DNA of 64,000 bases from Dorea phocaeensis (GTDB lineage Bacteria; Bacillota; Clostridia; Lachnospirales; Lachnospiraceae): NCBI RefSeq assembly GCF_900240315.1, contig NZ_OEPZ01000002.1, forward strand, positions 1 through 64,000, read 5' to 3'. The notes beneath the pieces are model-generated. The model was not told the DNA's origin. It searched no databases and saw only the letters and a program-made list of their open reading frames with translations. Below, piece after piece: positions 1 through 9,008 of the stretch. Both the position numbers and the translations under genes were made by a program. Each line of letters begins with the position of its first letter. The stretch's first letter is position 1.

Positions 1-162
1 TCCAAGAAAACTACTAGCTTTCTTATCCCTTTTACTGTTTTAAGGTTGACATTTTAAAATGTCTGTTCTGAATAATTCTCTGAAAGAATTTTCAGGGTTG
101 TTGTCTATTGTTTAATTATCAAGGTTCGTTTTTGTTGTTTGCTCTCTTGCGACAGCCATATT
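1..162 (-). other. rRNA operon leader, reading left out of window
   Basis: Read on the minus strand, this stretch follows two strong tandem promoters. It contains a boxA-like/anti-termination style element (GAACCTTGATAATTAAACA, plus 109-127), a small hairpin (CTGAAA/TTTCAG, about 79-94) and a 16-bp perfect palindrome at 48-63. This is the usual arrangement just upstream of 16S rRNA in clostridia. The rRNA itself would start left of base 1 and is not in the window, so the assignment is inferred from promoter and leader architecture. Confidence 0.7.
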
Positions 163-191
163 AGATTATCACATTTCATCGAGCTTGTCAA
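163..191 (-). promoter_or_regulatory. rRNA promoter P2 (downstream of the pair)
   Basis: On the minus strand there is a perfect -35 TTGACA (186-191), a 17-base spacer and -10 TAATCT (163-168). The initiation region AATATGGCTGTCGC is nearly the same as that of P1, 95 bp upstream. Confidence 0.85.
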
Positions 192-257
192 CAACTTTTT
201 TAACTTTTTTTGTCGCTCTTGCGTTTCTCAGAAGCGCTCTCTCGCGACAGCTATATT

Positions 258-286
258 AGATTACCACGGATGTTTTGAATTGTCAA
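258..286 (-). promoter_or_regulatory. rRNA promoter P1 (upstream of the pair)
   Basis: On the minus strand: -35 TTGACA (281-286), 17-base spacer, -10 TAATCT (258-263). The spacer and -10 region are near-copies of P2. Transcribed sequence between the two can fold with TGTCGC/GCGACA arms. Bases 287-640, upstream of P1, are A+T rich; I see no gene there. Confidence 0.85.
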
Positions 287-643
287 TGTTATTTTTATTT
301 TTTCTTCATTTTAGACAATTGATACAATTCAACTCTTCTGAATACTTATTCATTGTATATTTTTTTCCAACTAAAATTCCCTTATCTTTCATTTTAAAGC
401 AATCCCTCAAGCTATTTCGACATATTCTTTTCCACTTTCCTTTTAAAGTTTTTTACGAATATCGCTTATATGCATCTTTAGTGAACTATCTGTACAGTCT
501 AGTATATCTTCACTAATACGGTCAAAAATTTATGATTTGGAACAACTTGCGACGGATTTTGTATTAAAAATTTCAGAATTGTATACACTGTTCACTTCAC
601 CTTGATACACAAGAAGCGATCAGCTACTCAACGTATAATATGA

Positions 644-686
644 GTAAAAAAAATAAGCGTATCACTATTTTTAATGATACGCTTAT
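644..686 (-). terminator. Rho-independent terminator of ppdK
   Basis: A 12-bp perfect stem (653-664 with 675-686) is followed on the minus strand by a run of eight or more T. It lies 34 bases past the ppdK stop and separates that gene from the rRNA promoters. Confidence 0.85.
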
Positions 687-719
687 CGTATTTTTCAAAC
701 AAAGTCTCTATGAGAACTC

Positions 720-3344
720 TTACTTGCTTGCGATAGCTGCCTGTGCTGCTGCAAGACGAGCGATCGGTACACGGAATGGTGAGCAAGATACGTAGTCTAA
801 GCCAATCTTATGGCAGAATTCTACGGAGCTTGGATCTCCACCGTGCTCTCCACAGATACCAATGTGAAGGTTTGGATTAACTGGTTTGCCTAATGCGATA
901 GACATTTCCATTAACTTACCAACACCTGTCTGGTCAAGCTTAGCAAATGGATCATTCTCGAAGATCTTAGCATCATAGTAAGCATCTAAGAACTTACCAG
1001 CATCGTCACGAGAGAATCCGAATGCCATCTGTGTTAAGTCGTTTGTACCGAAGCAGAAGAAATCAGCTTCTTTAGCGATCTCGTCAGCTGTCAGAGCTGC
1101 TCTTGGGATCTCGATCATTGTACCAACTTCGTACTTCAGATCAGAACCTGCTGCAGCGATTTCAGCGTCAGCTGTCTCTACAACGATCTTCTTAACATAT
1201 TTTAACTCTTTCACATCTCCAACAAGTGGAATCATGATCTCTGGGCATACATTCCAGTCAGCGTGTGCTTTCTGTACATTGATAGCTGCACGGATAACAG
1301 CTCTTGTCTGCATCTTAGCAATCTCTGGATAAGTAACTGCAAGACGGCATCCACGGTGTCCCATCATTGGGTTGAACTCATGTAAGCTGTCGATGATTGC
1401 TTTGATCTGCTCAACAGTCTTGCCCTGAGAATCAGCCAGTTTCTTAATGTCTTCTTCCTCTGTAGGAACGAACTCATGAAGCGGTGGATCAAGGAAACGG
1501 ATTGTAACCGGGTTACCTTCCAGTGCCTCGTATAATGCTTCAAAGTCTCCCTGCTGCTCTGGAAGGATCTTCTCAAGTGCAGCTTCTCTTTCTTCTACAG
1601 TCTCAGAACAGATCATCTCACGGAATGCATCAATTCTGTTTCCTTCGAAGAACATGTGCTCTGTACGGCAAAGTCCGATACCTTCTGCACCAAGCTCACG
1701 AGCTTTTTTAGCGTCTGCAGGTGTATCTGCATTTGTACGAACTTTCATTGTTCTGTATTTGTCAGCCCATCCCATGATTCTTCCGAACTCACCAGCGATT
1801 GTAGCATCAACTGTTGGGATGATTCCGTCATAGATAGCTCCTGTAGATCCGTCAAGAGAAATAGAATCTCCTTCGTGGAACTCTTTACCAGCTAATGTAA
1901 ATTTCTTGTTTTCTTCGTCCATAACGATGTCGCCACATCCAGATACACAGCATGTACCCATTCCACGTGCAACTACGGCAGCGTGAGATGTCATACCACC
2001 ACGAACTGTCAGGATACCCTGAGCAGACTTCATACCTGTGATATCTTCTGGAGATGTCTCAAGACGAACAAGGATAACCTTCTCTCCTCTTGCAGCCCAA
2101 GCTACAGCGTCATCTGCTGTAAATACAACTTTACCACAAGCTGCTCCTGGAGATGCTCCAAGTGCTTTGCCCATTGGTGTTGCAGCCTTTAATGCAGCAG
2201 CATCGAACTGTGGGTGAAGCAGAGTATCAAGGTTTCTTGGATCGATCATAGCTACAGCTTCTTCTTCTGTTCTCATTCCCTCGTCAACAAGGTCACAAGC
2301 GATCTTCAGAGCAGCCTGTGCTGTTCTCTTACCATTACGTGTCTGAAGCATATACAGTTTACCATGCTCTACAGTAAACTCCATATCCTGCATATCTCTG
2401 TAGTGTTTTTCAAGTGTATTACATACTTCTTTGAACTGAGCAAATGCCTCTGGGAATTTCTGCTCCATCTCGGAAATGTGCATTGGTGTACGAACACCAG
2501 CAACTACGTCCTCACCCTGTGCATTTGTAAGGAACTCTCCGAACAGACCATTTTCTCCTGTAGCTGGGTCACGTGTAAACGCAACACCTGTACCACAGTC
2601 ATCACCCATGTTACCAAATGCCATCATCTGTACGTTAACAGCTGTTCCCCAAGAATATGGGATATCATTATCACGACGATATACATTTGCACGAGGGTTG
2701 TCCCAAGAACGGAATACTGCTTTTACAGCTCCCATTAACTGCTCTTTAGCATCAGATGGGAAGTCTTCACCAATTTTAGCTTTGTACTCAGCTTTGAACT
2801 GTCCAGCAAGTGTCTTAAGGTCTTCTGCTGTAAGGTCAACGTCCTGAGTTACACCTTTTTCTTCTTTCATCTTGTCGATAAGCTCTTCAAAATATTTCTT
2901 ACCAACTTCCATAACTACGTCAGAGTACATCTGGATAAATCTTCTGTAGCAATCCCATGCCCAACGTGGATTACCAGAAGCTTCTGCCAATGCCTCTACT
3001 ACATCTTCATTCAAACCAAGGTTCAGGATTGTATCCATCATACCTGGCATAGAAGCTCTTGCTCCAGAACGAACGGATACAAGAAGCGGATTCTCTTTAT
3101 CGCCAAATTTCTTTCCTGCAACTGCTTCAAGTTTTACGATAGCATCCATAATCTGATCCATGATCTCATCATTGATCTTTCTGCCATCTTCATAGTACTG
3201 TGTACAAGCCTCTGTTGTTACAGTGAATCCCTGTGGTACCGGGAGTCCAAGGCTTGTCATCTCAGCAAGGTTAGCGCCTTTTCCACCAAGAAGGTTTCTC
3301 ATTGTAGCGTTACCTTCGGTAAACATATAAACCCATTTTGCCAT
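720..3344 (-). CDS. ppdK: Pyruvate, phosphate dikinase
   Basis: Interconverts pyruvate + ATP + Pi with PEP + AMP + PPi in the cytoplasm; in anaerobes it often works in the glycolytic direction and saves ATP. The 874-residue length equals that of the classic Clostridium symbiosum enzyme. It begins MAKWVYMFTEGNA and has the N-terminal nucleotide-binding domain (LLGGKGANLAEM), the swivelling phospho-histidine segment GGMTSHAAVVARG (His near 455) and the C-terminal PEP-binding barrel ending GICGEHGGDP (Cys near 831). The ribosome site AGGAGGT lies about 8 bases before ATG. It is monocistronic, with its own promoter and terminator. A membrane pyrophosphatase at 26.8-28.8 kb can use the PPi formed or consumed. 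Confidence 0.97.
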   Translation of the reverse strand: MAKWVYMFTEGNATMRNLLGGKGANLAEMTSLGLPVPQGFTVTTEACTQYYEDGRKINDEIMDQIMDAIVKLEAVAGKKFGDKENPLLVSVRSGARASMPGMMDTILNLGLNEDVVEALAEASGNPRWAWDCYRRFIQMYSDVVMEVGKKYFEELIDKMKEEKGVTQDVDLTAEDLKTLAGQFKAEYKAKIGEDFPSDAKEQLMGAVKAVFRSWDNPRANVYRRDNDIPYSWGTAVNVQMMAFGNMGDDCGTGVAFTRDPATGENGLFGEFLTNAQGEDVVAGVRTPMHISEMEQKFPEAFAQFKEVCNTLEKHYRDMQDMEFTVEHGKLYMLQTRNGKRTAQAALKIACDLVDEGMRTEEEAVAMIDPRNLDTLLHPQFDAAALKAATPMGKALGASPGAACGKVVFTADDAVAWAARGEKVILVRLETSPEDITGMKSAQGILTVRGGMTSHAAVVARGMGTCCVSGCGDIVMDEENKKFTLAGKEFHEGDSISLDGSTGAIYDGIIPTVDATIAGEFGRIMGWADKYRTMKVRTNADTPADAKKARELGAEGIGLCRTEHMFFEGNRIDAFREMICSETVEEREAALEKILPEQQGDFEALYEALEGNPVTIRFLDPPLHEFVPTEEEDIKKLADSQGKTVEQIKAIIDSLHEFNPMMGHRGCRLAVTYPEIAKMQTRAVIRAAINVQKAHADWNVCPEIMIPLVGDVKELKYVKKIVVETADAEIAAAGSDLKYEVGTMIEIPRAALTADEIAKEADFFCFGTNDLTQMAFGFSRDDAGKFLDAYYDAKIFENDPFAKLDQTGVGKLMEMSIALGKPVNPNLHIGICGEHGGDPSSVEFCHKIGLDYVSCSPFRVPIARLAAAQAAIASK

Positions 3345-3387
3345 GTTACATGACCTCCTACACTATTTTTTTCTAAGTCGCACATCT

Positions 3388-3416
3388 ATTTTACTGGTTT
3401 TGCCAGTTTTCGTCAA
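3388..3416 (-). promoter_or_regulatory. ppdK promoter with palindromic spacer
   Basis: Minus strand TTGACG (3411-3416), 17-base spacer, TAAAAT (3388-3393). The spacer holds the inverted repeat ACTGG-N5-CCAGT (3393-3407), well placed for a repressor site. The regulator is unknown. Confidence 0.65.
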
Positions 3417-3437
3417 GAGGTTTCAGCATAAGAATCA

Positions 3438-3476
3438 CAGGGGATGCAGGCTTTTTCCAAAGTCCTGCATCCCCTG
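3438..3476 (-). terminator. Hairpin after M18 aminopeptidase gene
   Basis: A 13-bp perfect G+C-rich stem (3438-3450 with 3464-3476) just past the aminopeptidase stop at 3486. On the minus strand the tail is TGATTCTTATG, poor in T, so it is a weak terminator or a 3'-end stabilising hairpin. Confidence 0.55.
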
Positions 3477-3485
3477 CCGTCATTT

Positions 3486-4883
3486 CTACATATTTTTCAG
3501 AAATGCCTTATATCCTCTGTAGGCTTCATATATATCCGCCTTACTTGTCACTTCCCACGGTGCATGCATATTCAAAACCGCCACACCACTGTCGATCACT
3601 TCCATTCCATAGTTCGCCATAATGTATGCAATGGTTCCGCCGCCGCCTTCATCTACTTTTCCAAGCTCTGCAAACTGGTAAGCGACATCCTCCTGATCCA
3701 TTGCATTTCTAAGCTGCGCAAGATATTCTGCATTTGCATCGTTGGATCCGCTTTTTCCTCTGCTTCCTGTAAACTTATTAAATACCAGTCCTTTCGCGAA
3801 AAACGCAGCGCTTCTCTTTTCAAATGCTTCTGCATACATCGGATCATATGCTGCACTGACATCGGAAGAAAGCATTTTAGAATTCTGAAGAGCTCTTCTA
3901 ACCTTCAATTCAGACTCCTCTCCAGATAAAGCAACCAATTCTGCCACTACGTTCTCAAAGAATCGAGAATGCATTCCGGTAGCACCTACGCTTCCGATTT
4001 CCTCTTTATCTACCAGAATACAGCACGCTGTCCGGTCTACCGCTTCTACATCCAACATTGCAAACAAGGATGTAAATGCACAAACACGGTCATCCTGTCC
4101 ATAAGCGATCACCATGCTTCGATCAATTCCGCAGTCCCTTGCGCGCCCTGCCGGTACAATTTCCAATTCCGCAGACACAAAATCTTCTTCTTCCATGTTA
4201 TAATATTCTTTTAGAATATTCATAACATTCGCTTTTACTGCTTCTTTTTCTTCTTTTTCCAGGCTCTCACTTTGGTCAATCGGGCAGCTGCCAAACAAAA
4301 GATCCAGCTTCTCTCCTTCAATCACAGCATTGGCCTTCTTTTCCATCTGTTTTGCAGCCAGGTGTACCAACAAGTCTGTAATAACAAACACCGGATCATT
4401 TTCCTGTTCTCCAATGTTAATCTCCACTACCGTCCCATCTTTTTTGGCAACTACTCCATGGATTGCAAGAGGAAGTGTCACCCACTGATATTTTTTAATT
4501 CCTCCGTAATAATGAGTATCCAGATAAGCCAGTTCTTCATTTTCATACAATGGATTCTGCTTTACATCAATACGCGGAGAATCAATGTGTGCGCCTAGAA
4601 TATTCATACCATTTTCCAAGGGCTGTTTCCCAATATGAAACATGGCAATACTTTTCTTCATGCAAACTGCGTAAACCTTATCTCCTGACTTTAATGCCTC
4701 TCCTGATTTCCAAAACGACTCCAGACTTCTGTATCCTTGCGCTTCAATTTCTTTTACCGTATATTGAATACATTCTCTCTCAGTCTTACCTATATCCAGA
4801 CCTTTTTTATATTTTTCCGCGATCTTTTGCAGTTCCTGATGCTCTGCCTCACCATACACGCTCCATCTGTTTTTTCTTTCCAT
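3486..4883 (-). CDS. M18 family zinc aminopeptidase
   Basis: Probable cytoplasmic metallo-aminopeptidase of family M18 (aspartyl aminopeptidase/aminopeptidase I type), which removes N-terminal residues from peptides. The 465 residues fit the family. Metal-site motifs visible are GAHIDSPR (His99, Asp101), DKEEIGSVGATGM and the C-terminal AVLNMHAPWEVTSKAD with the last His ligand. Ribosome site AAAGGAG lies before ATG. It sits alone between kbl and ppdK; a TATACT -10 at 4915-4920 may drive it. The exact residue preference cannot be read from sequence. Confidence 0.9.
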   Translation of the reverse strand: MERKNRWSVYGEAEHQELQKIAEKYKKGLDIGKTERECIQYTVKEIEAQGYRSLESFWKSGEALKSGDKVYAVCMKKSIAMFHIGKQPLENGMNILGAHIDSPRIDVKQNPLYENEELAYLDTHYYGGIKKYQWVTLPLAIHGVVAKKDGTVVEINIGEQENDPVFVITDLLVHLAAKQMEKKANAVIEGEKLDLLFGSCPIDQSESLEKEEKEAVKANVMNILKEYYNMEEEDFVSAELEIVPAGRARDCGIDRSMVIAYGQDDRVCAFTSLFAMLDVEAVDRTACCILVDKEEIGSVGATGMHSRFFENVVAELVALSGEESELKVRRALQNSKMLSSDVSAAYDPMYAEAFEKRSAAFFAKGLVFNKFTGSRGKSGSNDANAEYLAQLRNAMDQEDVAYQFAELGKVDEGGGGTIAYIMANYGMEVIDSGVAVLNMHAPWEVTSKADIYEAYRGYKAFLKNM

Positions 4884-4929
4884 AAAATTGCAACTCCTTT
4901 CTGCCTTTCCATTTAGTATAACACAAAAT

Positions 4930-4967
4930 CAGAGACATGGCAGTTCTTAGTTTTGCCACGTCCCTGA
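4930..4967 (-). terminator. Terminator after kbl
   Basis: Imperfect 13-bp stem (CAGGGACGTGGCA with TGCCATGTCTCTG) about 35 bases past the kbl stop, followed on the minus strand by ATTTTGTG. Confidence 0.6.
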
Positions 4968-5000
4968 CTTATTATTTCTTACATCCAGCATTTTGGATTT

Positions 5001-6194
5001 TTATTTCATCTCATCTCTGACTTCTTTGAAGCATTTTACAATGAAATCAATATCTTCCTTGGTATGACTTGCACACACCTGCGTACGGATTCTTGCTTTT
5101 CCTTTCGGCACAACCGGATAAGAAAATGCAACCACATACACACCCTTTTCCATCATCCTTCTTGCAAATTCTGCTGCCGTCTTCTCATCGTACAACATAA
5201 CCGGAACACAAGGATGGGTTCCCGGAATAATATCAAATCCATTATCTACCAGTTCTTTTCGATAGTATGCTGTAACTTCTTCCAAATGATCCCGAAGTTC
5301 CGTACTCTCATCCAGCATATCAAACAATTCTATACTTGCTCCTGCAATTGCCGGTGCAAGAGAATTAGAGAACAGATAGGGACGGCTTCTCTGACGCAGC
5401 AGATCAATAATCTCTTTTCGTCCAGATGTATAGCCGCCGGATGCTCCTCCAAGAGCTTTTCCAAGGGTTCCCGTAATAACATCTACACGCCCCTGAACTC
5501 CACAGTATTCCGGTGTTCCGCGTCCGGTTTTTCCAACGAATCCAACCGCATGACTGTCATCTACCATCACCAGCGCGTGGTACTTATCCGCCAGATCGCA
5601 GACCCCTTTCAGGTTACAGATAATTCCGTCCATAGAGAAGACTCCATCCGTCGCAATCAGTTTAATTCTTGCTCCCGCTTCATCTGCCTCTTTCAGTTTT
5701 GCTTCCAGATCTTCCATGTCGTTATTTTTGTAGCGGAACCGTTTTGCTTTGCAAAGACGTACTCCGTCAATAATAGAAGCATGGTTTAATTCATCACTGA
5801 TCACCGCATCATCCGCAGTCAAAATCGTTTCAAACAAGCCTCCATTTGCATCAAAACAGGAAGAATAAAGAATCGTATCATCCATTCCCAGGAAATCAGA
5901 AATCTTCTTCTCCAGTTTTTTATGAATGTCCTGCGTTCCGCAGATAAAACGTACAGACGCTACTCCATATCCTTTTTCATCGTAGGTTCGTTTTGCCGCT
6001 TCAATCAAACGCGGATGATCCCCTAATCCCAGATAATTATTCGCACACATGCACAGAAGCTCTCTTCCGTCTTCCATTTTCACACGCGCTCCCTGCGGAG
6101 AAACAAATGGAGCTTCCCCTTTAAAAAGACCGGCTTCTTTGATGCTCTCTACCTCTTTGGTATAAATCTCTAAAATGTCGTTTTTTCTTTCCAT
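5001..6194 (-). CDS. kbl: Glycine C-acetyltransferase (KBL)
   Basis: PLP enzyme that cleaves 2-amino-3-ketobutyrate with CoA to glycine and acetyl-CoA, the second step of threonine catabolism by the dehydrogenase route. At 397 residues it is full length for the alpha-oxoamine synthase family. Visible landmarks: DELNHAS (His138, stacks on PLP), VDDSHAVG (Asp212, His215) and GTLGKALGG with the Schiff-base lysine at 246. It lies 59 bases downstream of tdh on the same strand, so the two form a tdh-kbl operon. A serine/threonine transporter is transcribed divergently from the same intergenic region, which suggests uptake plus breakdown of threonine. Confidence 0.96.
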   Translation of the reverse strand: MERKNDILEIYTKEVESIKEAGLFKGEAPFVSPQGARVKMEDGRELLCMCANNYLGLGDHPRLIEAAKRTYDEKGYGVASVRFICGTQDIHKKLEKKISDFLGMDDTILYSSCFDANGGLFETILTADDAVISDELNHASIIDGVRLCKAKRFRYKNNDMEDLEAKLKEADEAGARIKLIATDGVFSMDGIICNLKGVCDLADKYHALVMVDDSHAVGFVGKTGRGTPEYCGVQGRVDVITGTLGKALGGASGGYTSGRKEIIDLLRQRSRPYLFSNSLAPAIAGASIELFDMLDESTELRDHLEEVTAYYRKELVDNGFDIIPGTHPCVPVMLYDEKTAAEFARRMMEKGVYVVAFSYPVVPKGKARIRTQVCASHTKEDIDFIVKCFKEVRDEMK

Positions 6195-6253
6195 CTTTCT
6201 TGATTCTTCCTTTCTTTTATATTCTGCTACACTGTTCTGCCGCCAATCATCTT

Positions 6254-7315
6254 CTAGTCGTTCACATGCGCCCAGTCCAGAATCACCTTTCCTGAATTGC
6301 CCGAAATCATTGCTTCAAATCCCTTTTCATAGTCTTTGATATCAAAATGATGGGTAATAATGCCAGAAATATCAAGTCCTGCCTGAAGCATCGTAGACAT
6401 CTTGTACCAGGTGTCCCAAACCTTTCTTCCATAGATACCGCGCAGATTCAATCCATTAAAAATTACCGTTTCAAGATCTACCTTTGCATCGGTTCTCTGA
6501 AGCCCCAGAAGTGCAATCTTACCGCCATGCTTCATACTGTGGATCATATCATGAAGACCCGCCTGAGAACCAGACATTTCAAGTCCCACATCGAAACCTT
6601 CTGTCATACCGATTTCTTTCATTACATCGAAAATATTTTCCTGCGCCAGATTCACAGCTTTAGTCGCCCCAAGCTTCATCGCCAGATCCAGACGGTACTG
6701 ATTAAAATCGGTTATAACGACATGGCGCGCGCCGGAAAACTTCGCAATTGCCGCCGCCATAATTCCAATCGGTCCTGCTCCTGCAATCAGCACATCCTCT
6801 CCCAACATATCATAAGAGAGTGCTGTATGCGTTGCATTTCCAAACGGATCAAAAATTGCATACATCTCTTCCGGAATATTGGGATTACACGGCCACACAT
6901 TGGAGGAAGGAATGACTAAATACTCGGCAAATGCACCATTTCTGTTGACGCCCACTCCCTTTGCATCCTTGCAGTTCTCTTTGTGACCTTCCAAACAGTT
7001 CCGGCACTTTCCACAAGTAATGTGACCTTCTCCGGATACCAGATCACCGATCTTAAATCCCTTTACACCTGCGCCGACTTCACACACTTCCCCAACATAC
7101 TCGTGTCCGGCAGTCAGACCGATTGGTATTGTATGCTGTGCCCAGTCATTCCACTGATAAATGTGCACATCCGTTCCACAGATTGCGGTCTTATGAATTT
7201 TGATCTTTACATCATTGGGTCCGACTTCCGGAATCGGCACACGCTTCATCCAAAGTCCTTCTTCTGGTTTTTCCTTTACAAGCGCCCACATCATTCCATC
7301 TCTTTTTTCACTCAC
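6254..7315 (-). CDS. tdh: L-threonine 3-dehydrogenase
   Basis: Zinc-dependent medium-chain dehydrogenase that oxidises L-threonine to 2-amino-3-ketobutyrate with NAD+; kbl next door takes the product. Seen: catalytic-zinc motif AICGTDVH and GHEYVG, structural-zinc cysteines in [15 protein letters not shown], Rossmann motif GAGPIG, and close agreement with E. coli Tdh over the full length. I choose GTG at 7315 because AGGAGG (7324-7329) sits 8 bases before it; this gives 353 residues. An ATG at 7339 in the same frame would add 8 residues but has only a weak ribosome site. Confidence 0.95.
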   Translation of the reverse strand: MSEKRDGMMWALVKEKPEEGLWMKRVPIPEVGPNDVKIKIHKTAICGTDVHIYQWNDWAQHTIPIGLTAGHEYVGEVCEVGAGVKGFKIGDLVSGEGHITCGKCRNCLEGHKENCKDAKGVGVNRNGAFAEYLVIPSSNVWPCNPNIPEEMYAIFDPFGNATHTALSYDMLGEDVLIAGAGPIGIMAAAIAKFSGARHVVITDFNQYRLDLAMKLGATKAVNLAQENIFDVMKEIGMTEGFDVGLEMSGSQAGLHDMIHSMKHGGKIALLGLQRTDAKVDLETVIFNGLNLRGIYGRKVWDTWYKMSTMLQAGLDISGIITHHFDIKDYEKGFEAMISGNSGKVILDWAHVND

Positions 7316-7371
7316 CGTATTTTCCTCCTGTTTTTTCATGAATCATCCTATCGCCGATGTCCTTTTTTAGT

Positions 7372-7400
7372 ATTATAACATCCCTTCTTCTGTCAGACAA
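7372..7400 (-). promoter_or_regulatory. tdh-kbl promoter
   Basis: Minus strand TTGTCT (7395-7400), 17-base spacer, perfect TATAAT (7372-7377), about 55 bases before the chosen tdh start. Confidence 0.75.
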
Positions 7401-7486
7401 CGAATTTTTGCCCCACTTTTTTGTGCATTTTGATATTTATTTCACATATAACGCCTTATTTTTTTGACACTATTTACAACTTTCTA

Positions 7487-7515
7487 TTTACAAAATTTTA
7501 TTTTTTCTTTATAAT
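7487..7515 (+). promoter_or_regulatory. sstT promoter
   Basis: Plus strand TTTACA (7487-7492), 17-base spacer, perfect TATAAT (7510-7515). Transcription should start near 7522 and give a leader of about 140 bases. With the tdh promoter this makes a divergent control region. Confidence 0.75.
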
Positions 7516-7526
7516 TTGGAGTGTTA

Positions 7527-7654
7527 ACATTGATATATTCACATGAAGTTCTGATGGCTTACCCACCTCTTAATCTTGCAATATATCAATAATGTCTCGG
7601 GAATAAAGTAGAAAGTGAGGGAAGCAGCTGATGGAATATCTTTCCATAAGCTGC
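7527..7654 (+). promoter_or_regulatory. Structured leader of sstT with short reading frame
   Basis: Two stems are visible. Stem 1 begins near the predicted transcript start: TGATATATT (7531-7539) with AATATATCA (7580-7588), extended by ACAT/ATGT, around a loop of about 40 bases. Stem 2 (GCAGCT..ATGGAA / TTCCAT.AGCTGC, 7624-7654) ends 10 bases before the sstT ATG. A 16-codon frame starts at ATG 7631, inside stem 2, with GAGG ahead of it, and ends at 7681 inside sstT. sstT itself lacks a clear Shine-Dalgarno site, so coupling through this frame is possible. I do not recognise a known riboswitch class. Confidence 0.45.
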
Positions 7655-7664
7655 GAAAAGCAAC

Positions 7665-8909
7665 ATGAAAAAAGCATTTGAAAAATGGAATAGTATCAGC
7701 CTTGTACTGAGAATCCTATGCGGTCTTATCATAGGTATCATTCTCGGGCTGACCATCCCTAAGGCAACCGCAATCATTCTTTTTGGAGACCTTTTTGTCG
7801 GCGCATTAAAAGCAATTGCACCACTTCTTGTATTCTTCCTGGTTATGAGTGCTCTTGCCCACATGGGAGAAGGTCAGAAAACAAACATGGGATTTATCGT
7901 AATGCTCTACATGCTGGGCAACTTATTCTCAGCATTGGTATCCGTTATCGCATGTAGGTTGTTCCCAATCACGCTAACACTGGCAGAAGCAGCCGGCGGA
8001 GATATGGCACCTCCAAGCGGAGTCGGAGAGGTCTTAAAGAACCTGTTACTGAATGTAGTAGCAAACCCTGTCGGTTCTATCGTAAACGGAAACTATATCG
8101 GAATTCTGGCATGGGCCTGCATCTTTGGTATTGCATTAAAAGGATCATCCAGTGCAACCAAGAAGATACTGGACGACTTCTCAGAGGCAATTTCCACTGG
8201 TGTTAAGTGGGTTATCAGCTTCGCACCCTTTGGTATTATGGGACTGATCTTCAACGTAATCTCTACTTCCGGATTAAAGGCTCTTCTGTCCTACGGTCGT
8301 CTGATCCTGGTACTGGTTGGAAGCATGGCATTCGTTGCTCTTGTTATGAATCCAATTATCGTATTTTTGTGCACCAGAAAAAATCCATACCCACTGGTAT
8401 TCAAGTGTCTGGCAAAAAGCTTTATTACCGCCTTCTTCACACGCAGTTCCGCTGCAAATATCCCTGTTAATATGGAACTCTGTGAAGAAATGGGACTGGA
8501 CGAAGAACAATATTCTATCTCCATCCCACTTGGCGCAACGATTAACATGGCCGGTGCAGCCATTACCATCTCTGTAATGGCACTGTCTGCAGCACACACC
8601 ATGGGCATCAGCGTAGACTTCGGAACTGCCCTTGTACTGTGCGTTCTTGCAGCTCTTAGTGCAGCCGGAGCTTCCGGTGTAGCCGGTGGTTCTCTGCTTC
8701 TGATCCCAATGGCCTGCGGACTGTTCGGAATTCCATCTGAAATTGCAATGCAGGTTGTCGGCGTCGGCTTCATTATCGGAGTAATTCAGGACTCCTGCGA
8801 GACAGGATTAAACTCCTCCACAGACGTTCTGTTTACTGCCGCTGCAGAACTCAGAGACAGAAGATTGCACCCGGAATATTACAAAGACAAACCAGAAGTA
8901 AAATGCTAA
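7665..8909 (+). CDS. sstT: Serine/threonine:Na+ symporter SstT
   Basis: Membrane transporter of the dicarboxylate/amino acid:cation symporter (DAACS) family, which brings in L-serine and L-threonine with Na+. The 414 residues hold about eight membrane segments; the family-specific stretches [13 protein letters not shown] and [18 protein letters not shown], followed by [16 protein letters not shown], are nearly those of E. coli SstT. It is divergent from tdh-kbl, fitting delivery of threonine to that pathway. Translation may depend on the structured leader, since no strong ribosome site precedes ATG 7665. Confidence 0.95.
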   Translation: MKKAFEKWNSISLVLRILCGLIIGIILGLTIPKATAIILFGDLFVGALKAIAPLLVFFLVMSALAHMGEGQKTNMGFIVMLYMLGNLFSALVSVIACRLFPITLTLAEAAGGDMAPPSGVGEVLKNLLLNVVANPVGSIVNGNYIGILAWACIFGIALKGSSSATKKILDDFSEAISTGVKWVISFAPFGIMGLIFNVISTSGLKALLSYGRLILVLVGSMAFVALVMNPIIVFLCTRKNPYPLVFKCLAKSFITAFFTRSSAANIPVNMELCEEMGLDEEQYSISIPLGATINMAGAAITISVMALSAAHTMGISVDFGTALVLCVLAALSAAGASGVAGGSLLLIPMACGLFGIPSEIAMQVVGVGFIIGVIQDSCETGLNSSTDVLFTAAAELRDRRLHPEYYKDKPEVKC

Positions 8910-8924
8910 ACAAATCATTTTATG

Positions 8925-8967
8925 AAAAGACCTGGGATCCGACAAACTGTCGGACCCCAGGTCTTTT
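8925..8967. terminator. Bidirectional terminator between sstT and glyQS
   Basis: Long near-perfect stem (AAAAGACCTGGG.TCCGACA with TGTCGGACCCCAGGTCTTTT), U-rich on both sides, between convergent genes. Confidence 0.9.
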
Positions 8968-9008
8968 CTCATATATGCTCTTCTGTCTTTTCAAACTTTC
9001 CGCATCAA

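Noticed and set aside
139-516. 125-codon open frame on the plus strand
   Set aside because: It runs antisense through the tandem rRNA promoters and has no ribosome site; the A+T-rich non-coding sequence explains it.
2214-2738. 174-codon open frame on the plus strand
   Set aside because: Exactly antisense to ppdK, cysteine- and serine-rich as expected from a shadow frame.
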